From Antedon mediterranea (Eukaryota; Echinodermata; Crinoidea; Comatulida; Antedonidae), in the NCBI RefSeq assembly GCF_964355755.1, contig NC_092676.1:17032288-17096287 (forward strand): a DNA stretch of 64,000 bases. Reading direction: 5' to 3'. A program made the translations under genes and the position numbers. The notes below the pieces were generated by a model. It worked only from the letters and a program-made list of their open reading frames with translations, searched no databases and had not been told where the DNA came from. Shown piece by piece: positions 34,528 to 45,946 of this stretch (position 1 is the first letter of the stretch; each line of letters opens with the position of its first letter).

Positions 34528-35523
34528 ATCTTTTGCAGGGTTGTTGTTAAGTGGGCATTGTCGACTAATGTGGCCTGGTTTATTACATTTATAGCATGTA
34601 ATGTTTTGTGTTGTGTATTGGCGAGTTGTGTAGGTACCGCTAGGGGCTGAATAATTATCAAAAGGGATCGAGAGCAAAGGTTTTGGGGAATAACTCGATG
34701 TAGGTTGGGGAGGGCCTTGGGATGCGGGACTGTAACTAGAAAACGACGGGGCTGTTGATGGAGGGGCGGATATTCTCGGGGAAGGTCTGGTGTTGGGTTT
34801 AGAAATAGATTCCATCCAGGGTTTACCTTTAATTTCAATCAAGGTATCGGCAATTCGAGAAAATTCATTGGACGTTTTGGGCTCTCTTTCTTTGATTAGG
34901 GAAGCAAGTGGGAAGGGGAGTTTTTGGATTGCCTGATCTAAAACAAAAAAGTCAAGAATTTCCTTGGGGTCTTGTAGGTTAACTTTTGCACTTCGGAGCC
35001 ACCTCGTCATGTCTCGATCAAGTTTTCCAACCCACTCTCTAGTGGACATTGAAAGGGGTTTGGGGGTTTGTCTAAATTGTTTCCGATATGTTTCGGCTGT
35101 GAGGTGGTACTTCAAGAGGATAGCATCTTTAAGGTCATTATATGTGAAGTTCTGTAAAGGCATATCGTTGTAGGCCTCCCTGGCTTTACCAGTTAATTTT
35201 GGGAGAAGGTGTAGGGTACAATTTTCGGGGGCAATTTGGCACTGTGCTGCAATACGCTCAAAGCATGACAAGTAGATGTCAATGTCATCCTTATCTGTGA
35301 TTTTAGGGATCTTATTAATGGGGCTATGAGTATCCTGGGGCGGTTGTTGACGCATTCGAAGACGTTGGAGTTCAAGTTCTAACTCAAGCATGCGCATTTG
35401 CATAGCTGTTTCGGATTGAGATGGTGGGGGAGGGCTAGGTGGACTCTCAAAGTTAGGAGCCAACCCAGGGGTACTAATAGGGGTTGTACGGGTTTGGGAC
35501 CGAGTAAGTCGCGGAGTTGCCAT
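34522..35523 (-). CDS. gag: Gypsy gag (capsid and nucleocapsid)
   Basis: 333 codons. It starts with a Pro/Ser/Thr-rich segment (MATPRLTRSQTR), then a capsid region (about residues 70-230) of retrotransposon-gag type (LPKLTGKAREAYND, LKDAILLKY), a Ser/Pro-rich stretch, and one CCHC zinc knuckle CYKCNKPGHISRQC near residue 312. It ends KDQ then TGA. The next codon begins CTAG and the same frame then runs open through pol. Role: structural protein of the particle that packages the element RNA. Confidence 0.95.
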   Translation of the reverse strand: MATPRLTRSQTRTTPISTPGLAPNFESPPSPPPPSQSETAMQMRMLELELELQRLRMRQQPPQDTHSPINKIPKITDKDDIDIYLSCFERIAAQCQIAPENCTLHLLPKLTGKAREAYNDMPLQNFTYNDLKDAILLKYHLTAETYRKQFRQTPKPLSMSTREWVGKLDRDMTRWLRSAKVNLQDPKEILDFFVLDQAIQKLPFPLASLIKEREPKTSNEFSRIADTLIEIKGKPWMESISKPNTRPSPRISAPPSTAPSFSSYSPASQGPPQPTSSYSPKPLLSIPFDNYSAPSGTYTTRQYTTQNITCYKCNKPGHISRQCPLNNNPAKDQ

Positions 35524-35999
35524 TTTAAGTGAGAATGTACGATAAGTTTGGAATCAATTAGGCTAATAACAGAATGTACCTTAACTACAATATAAGTAAT
35601 ATTGAGAATTATTATACAATTATCAACAAGAATTATTAAAGTATAAAATAAATGCCACTGTCAGTATGAAAGTATATGCTAATTAGAGTGTAGATTGGTT
35701 ACTCACCCTTTACTTGTGTTGCTCTTTGTACGTCTCTGTTCCTTTGTGTTTCTTGTGTTTGTTGTTTCCAAGAGTGTAGAATGGTTACTACTCACTCTTT
35801 ACTTGTGTTGCTCTCTGTGTTCCTTTGTGTTCCTTGTTGTTGTGTCCAAGAGTGTAGATTGGTTACTACTCACTCTTTACTTGTGTTGAAAACAAAATCC
35901 GTTTCGGAAATAAAAATCAGCTTCTTTTCAAATTCTACAGCTTGGTCGACTGTATAAATTTACTTTTTCTTCGTGAGTTCGTAAAAACCGCTGCCACCA
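35524..35999 (-). other. Gypsy 5' leader with tandem repeat
   Basis: A non-coding leader of about 476 bp. It contains three imperfect direct copies of a 78-86 bp unit (on the plus strand each starts AGAGTGTAGA, at 35685, 35771 and 35849), ending near 35888. In transcript sense the array is A/C-rich. It may relate to packaging or translation; that is speculative. Confidence 0.7.
35988..35999 (-). other. tRNA primer-binding site
   Basis: TGGTGGCAGCGG directly abuts the 5' LTR on the minus strand. TGG complements a tRNA 3' CCA. I cannot name the primer tRNA with confidence. Confidence 0.8.
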
Positions 36000-36355
36000 T
36001 GTAACGGTAGTCGTGTCGAGGGCCAAGACAATAACGATGGCACACAATTATTCAATGTACAAAATATAATATTTATTCAATCAAAAAGTAATATTATAAA
36101 ACAATGTGAAACGTAGTGATTCTGACTGATGTTATAGTCTCAAGAATCAATACCCGAACTAACTAACTTAACTACAAAACATATATTTATATTAAGGGGA
36201 CAGGAAGGATGACTAATTAAATGGTACCACATCCTGATTGACTTTCCTTGGAAGACCCACCTCAGGAATGTAGTGTTCCAAGTTAAGTAGGCATCGGGGA
36301 GAGTAAGGGGTGAATAGCCTGTGTGACTAATAGGGTTTGGTCCCACCATGTTACA
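36000..36355 (-). repeat. 5' LTR of the Gypsy element
   Basis: Appears identical to 30077-30432. In transcript orientation it has a TATA-like TAATATAAATATA (about 36182-36195) and an AATAAA (36072-36077), candidate promoter and poly(A) signals. Confidence 0.93.
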
Positions 36356-37367
36356 AGGTCTAACAATGAGATCGAATCTTAAAATGTAATTAATGCAATT
36401 AATTGAGAAGATATAAATAAATATTTGTGAGAATAAGAGATAACTAATAATGAACTATTGTTCTTGTAGAACTTTCTCTATAATTCAATATTGAATATTT
36501 TTCATCAATGATGGCAAAAAAAAAAAGAGTCCTGAGTTGTTGTATTTAAAAGGGGAAAATCAAAATAATAAAATGATCAGCTACCAGTTCTATTTGAATA
36601 GAAAAAACCATCCTTGCATAAGATAAGCATTGAATACATAGTTTAGTTGATGGCAAGACTGTCCTAAGACAATAGAAAATATAGAGACATAGTAAAATTT
36701 ACCGTCAATGAATCAATCATTTTCAGATCCAAAATTAAACATTACCCTTATTATTTTCCATTAAAAAGAAAGCAACGGATATTTTAATATATTGCTTGCC
36801 TACTGAATAGTTCAATGCTCATAACCGGGTATGAGCTCCGAGATCAAAGCGTTTATCTGTTGCTGTGACACTATCAGTTCCACGCCCCTTAACAGACACC
36901 GCACACCGTGGAGAATATGTACATAGTACAGTACTGTTGGTATTTGTCGCTGCCAAACATAAGATCAAAGGACTGTAACGAGTTGTTTTATTGCCTTAGT
37001 TAGAGCTATTTTACAGTAATATTTAAAAAGTTGTGCAGTGGGTGGTGCACTGAAGTAAATGTAATATTGTATGTGGCATAACACTCTATAGGTCTCAACT
37101 AGGAAAGATTAGTGGAAGTCACCTCTCAAGCTCTGTTTATACTATTAAACTAGTGTGATAAGCCGAAATATAGTAGTGATATGACACTATGTCCATATAT
37201 GGGCACATCATATTTTTTTTTCACATAAAATTTGATAGTGTAGACAGAGTTTTACAACATGTTGGTTAAAAATTCATTCACAAATCTGAATATACCCCTA
37301 AAGAGATATTGTAAGCAGCCCCTAGTGCACATGTTGAGCACCTAACTAATTAATACACAAAGTTGTT
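36356..37367. other. Intergenic between the Gypsy element and DNAJC25
   Basis: The right target duplication AGGTC is at 36356-36360. The rest is non-coding, including the probable DNAJC25 3' UTR and a family B MITE at 37131-37253. Confidence 0.6.
37131..37253. mobile_element. MITE family B copy
   Basis: Left GCTCTGTTTATACTATTAAA, right TTTGATAGTGTAGACAGAG; the interior has GATATGACACTATGTCCAT and GGGCACATCATATTTT. It lies about 120 bp beyond the DNAJC25 stop codon. Confidence 0.8.
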
Positions 37368-40300
37368 TTAATCTTCAAACGTCATTCTTCCACCCCCCTT
37401 ATTCTTCATATACCTTCTATACATTTTATATTTGCTATTATTTGCTAACTTTCTCTTTTCCTCTTCTACAAGTTCCTCTTTAAGTACCTAAAAATATAAT
37501 AGATAGATAGAACTTTACAATGAATGACAATTTACATATATATCACACCTTTAAAGACTTGCTGGTCTGCATATAAATATATCTTATTTGGGGTGGATTT
37601 TCTCATTATCACAGATGTTCTCTTCATTGTTTATAAATGATTAATTTAAAGTGCATCACTGATAGGTTTTAAGTTTCTTTAAAATAAATTAATAGAAGGG
37701 ATAGACGATGTATAGTAATGTACAGTACAAATTTCAGAATGGGTTTAAAAAAGAGAAGCTTTGCATATCAATTTGTATGCCATTATGTTTATGGGGCATA
37801 TTCAATAATGGTTAAATTTAGTATTAGCCCAGTTTAAAATGTTTAGTAAAAATCATTTCCAAAAGACTAGTTGAGCATCAAAAAGGTGTACATAACTTTA
37901 CCTTAAAATTGTCTAATATCCAAGCTTCCCTCTCAAAATACACTTCTTTCTGTTCATCAGGAATAGCCTAGCAATAGAAAATAATGTGATTAATGACTTT
38001 GAATTGATTATAACATAGGTTCATTGCAATACGTCCATCCTTTAAGATCTGTGATAGCTTTTCCTTATTTTATTGTCTTTAATGCTGTGTTTGCCAACCA
38101 ATTAAAATGTATTCATACAATGTCTGGGCTATGATCATACTGTATGATCAGTTTTATGTGTTTTCATTGGCAAATTATGAAAATGAACAAAGCTTACGAG
38201 GACACCATTGGTACCCAACAAGGTTTCCCATTGATAGTGGTGTCCCCTGAATACGGGTTGGTCATAATGTTAAAAGATAATATATTTCACAGGAAAGTTT
38301 CCACTTTCTGACTTTAAAATAAATAAAAATAGGCTTACATCAAACTGCCCTTGTGATACTTTTAAGTGTCTCCTTATAAGGTATTTCTTCTCCTCATCCC
38401 CGTATTCCACTTTCTTGATATTAAACCTCCAAATCCATCGTATATACCATACAATGTATTGATATATATAATATGGAAATATAAATAGTTGCACCCATAG
38501 TACATCCACAACACTTGGCTTGCAGTATACCCCTCTGTAGAAATAGTAAATGATAGAAATTGAGAAGGCATAATTACAAAAAAAAGATCTTTAGTTACAA
38601 AATGAAAGGGTTCCATTGATATGAGATAGGGACCATATAAAAATGATTCTACTGCAGTTACTTCAGTAACTACTTTTTGATTGCTATTTAACATTATTTA
38701 TGCAAGAATATGTTGGGAATCATTATATTATTTTACTGTAATGACGACTCATAAACTATCATATAACAAATAAATTAAAACCATATGTTATTGCAGTAAA
38801 TGTAAATTTTACTGCAGTATAATAAGTATTAAAATATTTGTAATATTTATCCTACCGTATATCTGCGTTTTCTTCAACTATTTTTCTTAATATTTCATTT
38901 TCTTCTTCCTTTATTTCCTCCTGATTAAAAAATTAGAAAATCACTTGTTTATTTAAAAAGTATTATTATTATTGAATTGAAATAATATACATTGATAAAT
39001 TACAGTATGAAGCAAGTTGGATCAGCCCTACCTTTGTTCTTTTATCTTTCTTTTTTTGCTTTGATAGAAGTCCTTGTGATGAAGCCATTTCCATAGCTTT
39101 TAGTCTGTACTTCGGAACCATCATAATCTGACTGATTGCTTCATTGTAACGTGCCCACCAAACATAGTACTGAAAATGAATTGATAATAAGATTTTTTAA
39201 GCGCACATATCCACACACCTTCTAAAAAATTAAAATAATAAAATGTGACAATGTTTAATTTAATTAAAATTTTAAGTGTGTTTAGCAGGAGAGCATTAAT
39301 TACAATAATTTGTATTTTTGTATTCATGTATATTATAACTCACAGTAAATATTTTCCCTTTATTATGTTTAATTTGCACCCAGGTTTGCAATAAAAAAAG
39401 TATCTTAAAGAATATTAATATTTTTAAATGCTTTAACTTTTTATATGTAAAATACGAAAAAAAAAAAAAACAAAAACAAAAAAAAACCTTTAAGCTGCAG
39501 AGATAGTTTTCTAATGAAACAAAATTGATATAGATTATTGTAACAATTGTAAAGAATGAAATAAAAGTGAGTGAATCTCACAAAAGACAAAAAAAAAAAG
39601 TATCTTAAACATAACAGAAGATATTGTGTTGTATCATGTGCAATGTATCCTATCGTTTACTAAAAAAGTAGCTGAAAATTGTCATGTTATTATTATATGG
39701 CCAATTCCGCGGTAAACATACTGACATTTTTTTGTATTCATATCAGTTTAAAAAAGGGTTAAATATATATAAAAGAAGTACAAATCTAAACTCTGAGGTA
39801 AATTTATTTTTGAAACTTCCAAACACAATAAAATTGGCAAACTTCCAAAAATCAATATCTACAGTATAGTATACAATTTTACCAATATATATTACTACAA
39901 TTTTATTGAATATATTTGATCAATCTTTGTGGTAACATATCCATTACGTGAAATAATGTATCAGGTTGATTAAAAAAAACTAATTGCATATAATTACAAT
40001 GCAAAAAATGTTTTAAACTGTACAGATGTTACATTTGAGTCGAATATTGTGGATTCAATCATATTGTTGATTTACTTGATCAAGAAGTTACAATTTCAAT
40101 GTGCCATAGGGATGGCAAGGTCAAAATAATATTGTTGTCCATGTATGGTGCGAGTAGAACCATTACTTGTTTTTTATCAACTACTACTACCATATTTGTC
40201 TGCATAAACCTTCCCAAATTGTCTTGATGGTATAGATGTGACTCTGAATTTCGTTTTTTGAATGAAAAATGTTCAGCAAAATCAACTTGCAACACGGCAT

Positions 40301-43300
40301 ACTTTTGACTGGCCTGCTGTTTCTCATTATAAATGTGTGGAGGCAGAATGGTTGGCGTTTTCTTCCATCAGGCTTTGTATCAAGTCATTGAGAGTTCCTT
40401 CAGCGCACACCTTTTCTGCGTGCCCATCTTTAGTGGTCCAATGTAAACATTTCAAATCCTTTTCTTTGACATGATCATCAAAGCTGTACAAGTCTTTGCC
40501 TTTTGATCACATTCATCTCATTCCCTTAACATCAATCCTTTACTCTGGTCACATGTTATTGTTTCAAGAAATTCTCTAAATTTGGTAGGTATATTTTCTT
40601 GCGTCTCTTTTTTTACAGCCTCGAGTACCAACTGAAAGTTCTCATGATATCTGCACATGCATTGATTGTGAGGAAAGGCTCCTGTAACACTAACATGGCT
40701 AGGACGCAACTGGCAACATTTTGAAAGCCCAATCTCGATGTTAGGATTCTCATTCATGAATGATATTGATAGCACTCTTTAAGGGACATTACCAAGAAAC
40801 GTTTTTGGACTGGCATCTTGTCTGCCAACACAAAGTCCTTTCTGTTAGCACTTTGCCAAGATATGTCATCTCTTATGTAGAAATCTCAGCTTTAACTGCA
40901 ACATCTAAAATGCTATTTCCATTAAATTCTGGTCGGTGTCCATCATCATCAATTATATACTTCTTTGAAAGTCTTCTCATATATCTACTTCTTTGTTTAG
41001 GAGTAGGAGGTAAAGTTTTTTCAGTCCGTTTCTCCATTTGTTCCATAACTTGTTTTGATACACCTATATTCTCGGCAGCCTTTGCTCTTTCTCTACTCTT
41101 TCTCTTATACTCTCTTTCAGTTTTTAAATACTTCTTTCGTTCTTTGATTGTCATATTCTCTCTCTTTTCTCGTTTTCGTTTCTTCTCTCGCTTTTTCACT
41201 TCATCATATTTTCCTTCCTCCTGTAAGCGTTTTCGATAACGCGCCATCTTTTCTTTAGGTGTTAACGGCATAATGAATAATTACTTAGCATAGCATAAAT
41301 AAGAAATCTGTCCTGAATGAAATTCAGGTGACAAGTGGGCAAATTAAATGTTACTGACTTTTAATAATCACTTTCAAGCAGTCACATGATGTATTAGACC
41401 AATAAGAATTAGTGTTAGTTGTATTATTTTGTATTTTTTGTATTTTGTATTAATATTTGTCCTCGGTGAGGAAATTCGGATTAGGCCCTCCACGGACCCA
41501 CGGCAGCCAGCAGTGCAGCGCCTACCAGATTAGGCAATGAGAGTAAAGCATCTTGCCTAAGGATGCAATTAGTATGGTACAGATAACCTCGAACCCATGC
41601 CTATCACATGCTAGTCCGATATTACCATTACACCATCACTCTCCAGTATATACAGCACCCGCCACGATTTCTAGACGGTCTCCCATCCAGAACGCAACCG
41701 GGCCCAACGTTGCTTAACTTCGGTGATCTGACGAGAACCGGTGTTTCAACGCAGTATGGCCGTATATTATTATTATTCAAATCACTGTTATTTCCCTTAT
41801 TGTTATTAAAGGCGTCGTCAAAATCTACAGTAATTGTCTTTTTGTGTTTGTTGGGTATTTGCAGTACACCATTCCCAGGAAGCTTGTCTTTTGTTATATA
41901 TTTTGATTATTGATTATAAAGCATATTGAAATAAACCAGGGAGATGTAAAATAATTTATTTTACATTTACCTGAATAAACTTACTGTGAAAATGCTGGCT
42001 ATAACTTACTGTAATAATATTTTAAATGGAAATATGTCTGTATATTATAAATATTGTTTATTACTTAAATATCCTAAAAGTATATAACATTATTTTTAGT
42101 TTGATGTCAAACATAAGATTGCTGAAAGTTGAACATTTTAAAAATTAAAAACAAATCGTGGAATTGACCATATGTCAAATATTTTGTAGATCATTTTCAA
42201 CTATGATTTGTTTAGTTTTTAGATGTTTCAATATAGAAAACAATACTGTTTTGGTTAAATATGTCAAATAATTATATTTTTAAAATTATCCGAACTACCC
42301 CAATCCCTGGTTCAAATCCTGTTGCATGTCAGGATTTGTTCTCAAGACAAGACAACTGCACTCCCAAAGACTTGTGTGTGTGTGTGTGTGTGTATGACAG
42401 AATAATGTACTGTATTGTATGTACAGTGAGCAAATTTAATATTGAAAAACCTTGTGCCTAAAGCTCTGTCTACACTATCAAACTGTATGTGATGTGCCCA
42501 TATATGGACATGATGACATCATAACACTATGATATTTAGGCACATCAAACTTTTTTGTCAAACTAGTTTGATAGTGTAGACAGAACTTAAATTTAAAAAT
42601 AATATTAATACTGCTTACCTGAATTAAGGAAACAACTGTAATTGTTACAGTAACAACAATCTTGGGGTCAACTTTTGGAACGACCTTTCGCCTATAGTAC
42701 CGGTAATAATTTCTGTACAGCTCATCTGAAAAAAAAAACTTTAAAAAGTATTTATTATTCTTTGTTTATTTAAAAATATAGTGTACTAAAAATGGTTTTT
42801 GAAATGTGTCCTTTATAAGTTTGTAACACTTCTATTTATCACAATAGGATCATCTAATTATACTGGATTAACTAACATATTATGTTAGTAAAAATTATAA
42901 ATACCATATAGTGTTTAGATAATCTTAATCCTACCTGGATTATCCAACATATAATCATAATCTTGTCTGGAATCTTCTTCCTTAAGGATTTCATATGCAT
43001 TGCTTATGGAAATAAATTTCTTTTCTCCATCTTTTCCCTGAAAAATTATACAAATTTTAGTTTATATTTTATATCATAATTAGTAGATTTGCAGCTTGGT
43101 GATTAACATGTTTTCCAAGGTCCTGGGTACGATCCTGATCTAGAGTCAAGATTGTAAACTGTTTTTATTCTACTACACTCACCAAGCCTCAAAGGAGATA
43201 TAGTTTATAAGCATCATTATTTATCCATCTTGCAGTGTTGGTAAGTTACTGTTAGATGTGTTAATAGAAACTGCATGCCATTTTATGTATGTCCAGTATC

Positions 43301-45791
43301 TTTCACTCTGTTAAAAGTTCATTTTTAAGTATTCCTTGGTTGATATTATACAGATATTGCCTGCTTAGAGGTAAAATATAAGATTTGACAAATCTTATAT
43401 TTTACCGATATAAAAGGCGATATCGGTAAAATATAAGATTTGACAAATCTTATATTTTACCGATATAAAAGGCGATATCTAATATATAGCCAACAACAAG
43501 TAGAATATCTGCTGGGTCGGGTAGCTAGGCCTCCTTTTTGTATTGTATGTGTAAACAAACCTGCCTAGACACCTTACCTTGCAAAGAATAATATACAGAT
43601 AATTACAAATTAATGATTTCTTGGCAATAAAATAATCACTAGCCTAGGTTGTTTAAATAATAACAGAAGAATTTCCACCAATAAGCCTACATTAATAATA
43701 CGGTAATATTATTATCAGGTAGGCCGAATAAATAATAATTTGTCTTCTTCAAGCCGAATCACCGGATTTTTGCCGCGCCGCACGCGTACCGAGTTGCTAC
43801 TGTGAGTATTAACCAATCACAAATGGTCTTTCAACACATCTAGGGAGGACTAATAACAAAGAGGGTGCTATGCATGCATAGTTTAAATAGTTTAGTTGAT
43901 TAATTTCTTCAAGCAAGTTCAGTGCATGAAGCGTTGTCTTGCGATGGAGTGACATTTTCATCGCAAGTTCAAGTCCCAGTAGATGACTTTTATTTATCGC
44001 CAAACGTGAGTGTTGCCACACGAAAATTACACAGCCAATATCATCATACTCGAGAATTTGTTGGATTTTACAGGGACACGATAATTACGCAAAAATTACT
44101 CAGTCAATATCATCGTACTTGAGGATATATACGATTTAAAATCCTCGCAGCGGTAGTCATGATGATGCAGTTTCAACCGTTCACGTATTTACATAGGCTA
44201 TGTATAATTGCTTAATTTACAACCAATATTAAATTCATTTCACCTTATATTTATCAGGATGGTAAACTCTTGCTAAACGTCTGTAACTCTTACTGATTTC
44301 TCCCTAAATATAGAAATGAAACATATAGCTATTTACAGATTGAGAGCTGTAACATGTGATATACTATTTCTACCAGTGTATAATACATAATTATACTGTA
44401 TACAAATAATTGTTACTGTATTTTATCACTTCTTGAGACCAATTGTGTTTTTTTTATATATAGTCGGTATTTATTTGATTATATACCATATTACACCAAA
44501 AAATAACCGCCTCCCTCAAATAAACTATAAGCCCTCCTGAACAACCTTCCACCCAGGGCGATTTGAATAAATATGGTAAGTATTTGGGCATGCCCAGTTA
44601 CTACCAGCCACCTAGGACCCCTGGCTAAGTACTGTACTGTAGGTTTCTATTGAATGAGGCAAAATAAATTTTAGTATAATACTGCAGTAGGTCTACTTAC
44701 TTTTGTTGCATCCCTTGAGATATTCAGAACTGAAGAAAAAATTGTTTAAAAAAAACAGAGATTTAGTTTACTTTTTACGAGTAAGGATAATTGCAAGACA
44801 GCTTTTTTTTAAAAATATAATTAGATTTCTTAGGTTATTTTGTTTTTGACTGAAATTTTTAATTTAGTATATTTAACAAAAGGGATACATATTATTAAAT
44901 CAAATTTGACTTTTAAAAATGTTAATTTTGTGGTAATGAAATGCAGAAAGATTATAAATCATTTTGATGAAAAAAATAATGTGAAAAACATTTCTTATAT
45001 ATTTTGCAATTTCTTTTTTAATATTTTATTTAATCTTTGAAAGTGTAACATAGTTTTTAATTGAATTTCTCTAGGTAAAGCAATTTATTTTACAATTGGT
45101 TTCAAAAGTGAATTAACAAAATGTTATCAAATGTAATCATTTTCACTCATCAATTCCTTTATTTTTTATATCAGTTTTGTTGTAATTTTTAAACTTTGTA
45201 ATAATGAAACTTATGCCAACTTGCAATATGTTTGTTATACCTGAATAAACTATAAATAAATAAAAATTCATTTTGCATACAGTACATTACTATTTATATC
45301 TTCTCAATTTGCATACTGTACACCTGTACCAGTATACTTCAAATGTTAACTTGATTGATTAGCCTACAGTAAGTTGCTAAAATCATAATAATTGAGAACC
45401 TTTAAAAGTCAGTTGATTGAAGATATGATAGAATTAGAATCTACAGTAGACTAGGGTGGGTCTGTAGGCCTGGAGCTGGTGAGATTTAGGTGCAATAATG
45501 CAAAAAAATAAGGTAATTTCACCATCACACATTTATAACAAATTGGTCGTATATGGAGGCTAGCACGAGAATGGACGAACCGACTTTAATGAGACATACA
45601 GTGTCAGCGAACAGCAATAATCGCCACAATACTAGCCTAGCTAGGCCTACCAGAGACACGCACTGCATGTTCATAATAAATACATTATGCCTACCGTCAT
45701 AACAGTTCTGTTTCCCACAATATAAGCCTTCAATAAGTGAATCACACCCTTGTATAAAACAGAGAAAGATAAATACGCTCCTCAGTCCCAT
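37368..45791 (-). CDS. DNAJC25: DnaJ homologue subfamily C member 25
   Basis: Ten exons in transcript order: 45791-45695, 44729-44701, 44303-44244, 43037-42935, 42725-42619, 39169-39032, 38920-38856, 38534-38339, 37967-37902 and 37487-37368, totalling 326 residues (human about 360). A signal peptide (1-19) is followed by LIEGLYCGKQNCYD, where the J-domain starts. The J-domain carries the Hsp70-activating HPD at 57-59 (VYHPDKYK) and ends in NAYEILKEEDSRQDYDYML. A membrane segment follows (KIVVTVTITVVSLIQ), then WWARYNEAIS, a Lys/Glu-rich charged stretch, a second hydrophobic region (VLWVQLFIFPYYIYQYIVWY) and a basic C terminus ending GRMTFED. This is the layout of vertebrate DNAJC25, a membrane J-protein that recruits Hsp70; its precise role is poorly known. 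The 29-base exon 2 is unusually small. Intron 5 (39170-42618) hosts repeats. Confidence 0.95.
40080..41271 (-). pseudogene. Decayed transposase-like gene in DNAJC25 intron 5
   Basis: From 41271 to 40873 a 132-codon frame starts with a basic region (MPLTPKEKMARYRKRLQEEG) rich in Lys/Arg/Glu. Out-of-frame pieces continue with SWQSANRKDFVLADKM and KRFLVMSLKECYQ (about 40855-40765), a Cys/His segment (LRPSHVSVTG..., CMCRYHENF, about 40715-40640) and VDFAEHFSF (about 40290). This order is one I associate with multicopy, transposon-derived protein families in invertebrate and fish genomes; VDFAE may hold the first Asp of a DDE core. Several frame breaks show it is dead. The superfamily is not certain. 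Confidence 0.5.
41420..41766 (-). mobile_element. Composite 5S-rRNA/tRNA SINE (AmnSINE1/DeuSINE-like)
   Basis: Read on the minus strand, 41766-41650 matches 5S rRNA along almost its whole length: ACGGCCATAC at the start, GGTTCTCGTCAGATCACCGA, AGTTAAGCAACGTTGGGCCC, and the C-box-like GGATGGGAGACCG. It is followed at about 41637-41585 by a tRNA-like unit with an A-box-like TGGTGTAATGG and a B-box-like GGGTTCGAGGTT. Next is a core-like block (CCTTAGGCAAGATGCTTTACTC), then an A/T tail with AATACAAA repeats. A 5S head plus tRNA-like second promoter is the design of AmnSINE1 in the deuterostome SINE superfamily. It lies in intron 5 of DNAJC25, in the gene's orientation. Confidence 0.8.
42463..42590. 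mobile_element. MITE family B copy
   Basis: GCTCTGTCTACACTATCAAA at the left; AGTTTGATAGTGTAGACAGA at the right. It has the usual GGACATGATGACATCATAAC interior. It ends about 30 bp from DNAJC25 exon 5 (42619). Confidence 0.85.
43371..43479. repeat. Duplicated perfect palindrome
   Basis: A 35-bp near-perfect palindrome (GTAAAATATAAGATTTG and its complement around a central C) occupies 43371-43405 and is repeated at 43426-43460. The spacer CGATATAAAAGGCGATATCG, itself inverted at its ends, is repeated after it. Period 55 bp. It lies in DNAJC25 intron 3. Confidence 0.9.
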
Positions 45792-45946
45792 TTTATTTTT
45801 GATATTTTGTAGTTTTTACGGACACATTTTGTTCACTCGCGACATGGACGATCGACACATCATCATCGACAAAAAAAGCAACATTTGCTGCCGGCGGTTC
45901 ATACACTAACAAAGCGTTAACCTTTAATGGAATGCGTTAGTGGTTG

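Larger units (their letters stand above)
30077..36355 (-). mobile_element. Complete Gmr1-like Ty3/Gypsy LTR retrotransposon
   Basis: A 6279-bp element on the minus strand. The 356-bp LTRs at 30077-30432 and 36000-36355 look identical base for base by eye, and the insertion is flanked by the 5-bp duplication AGGTC (30072-30076 and 36356-36360). The order in transcript direction is 5' LTR, primer-binding site, repeat-bearing leader, gag, protease, integrase, reverse transcriptase, RNase H, polypurine tract, 3' LTR. Integrase before reverse transcriptase is the copia order, while the RT, RH and the GPY module of the integrase are Gypsy-type. That combination is the hallmark of the Gmr1 group described from deuterostomes. 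No env-like gene is present. Intact frames, matching LTRs and clean target duplication indicate a very recent insertion. It sits between the 3' ends of H6PD and DNAJC25. Confidence 0.96.

Noticed and set aside
36140-36349. 69-codon frame present twice (also at 30217-30426)
   Set aside because: It lies entirely in the two LTRs and is identical in both; it is a consequence of the repeat, with no protein motif.
41650-41766. Possible functional 5S rRNA gene
   Set aside because: Mismatches at conserved positions and direct fusion to a tRNA-like unit, core block and A/T tail show a SINE.
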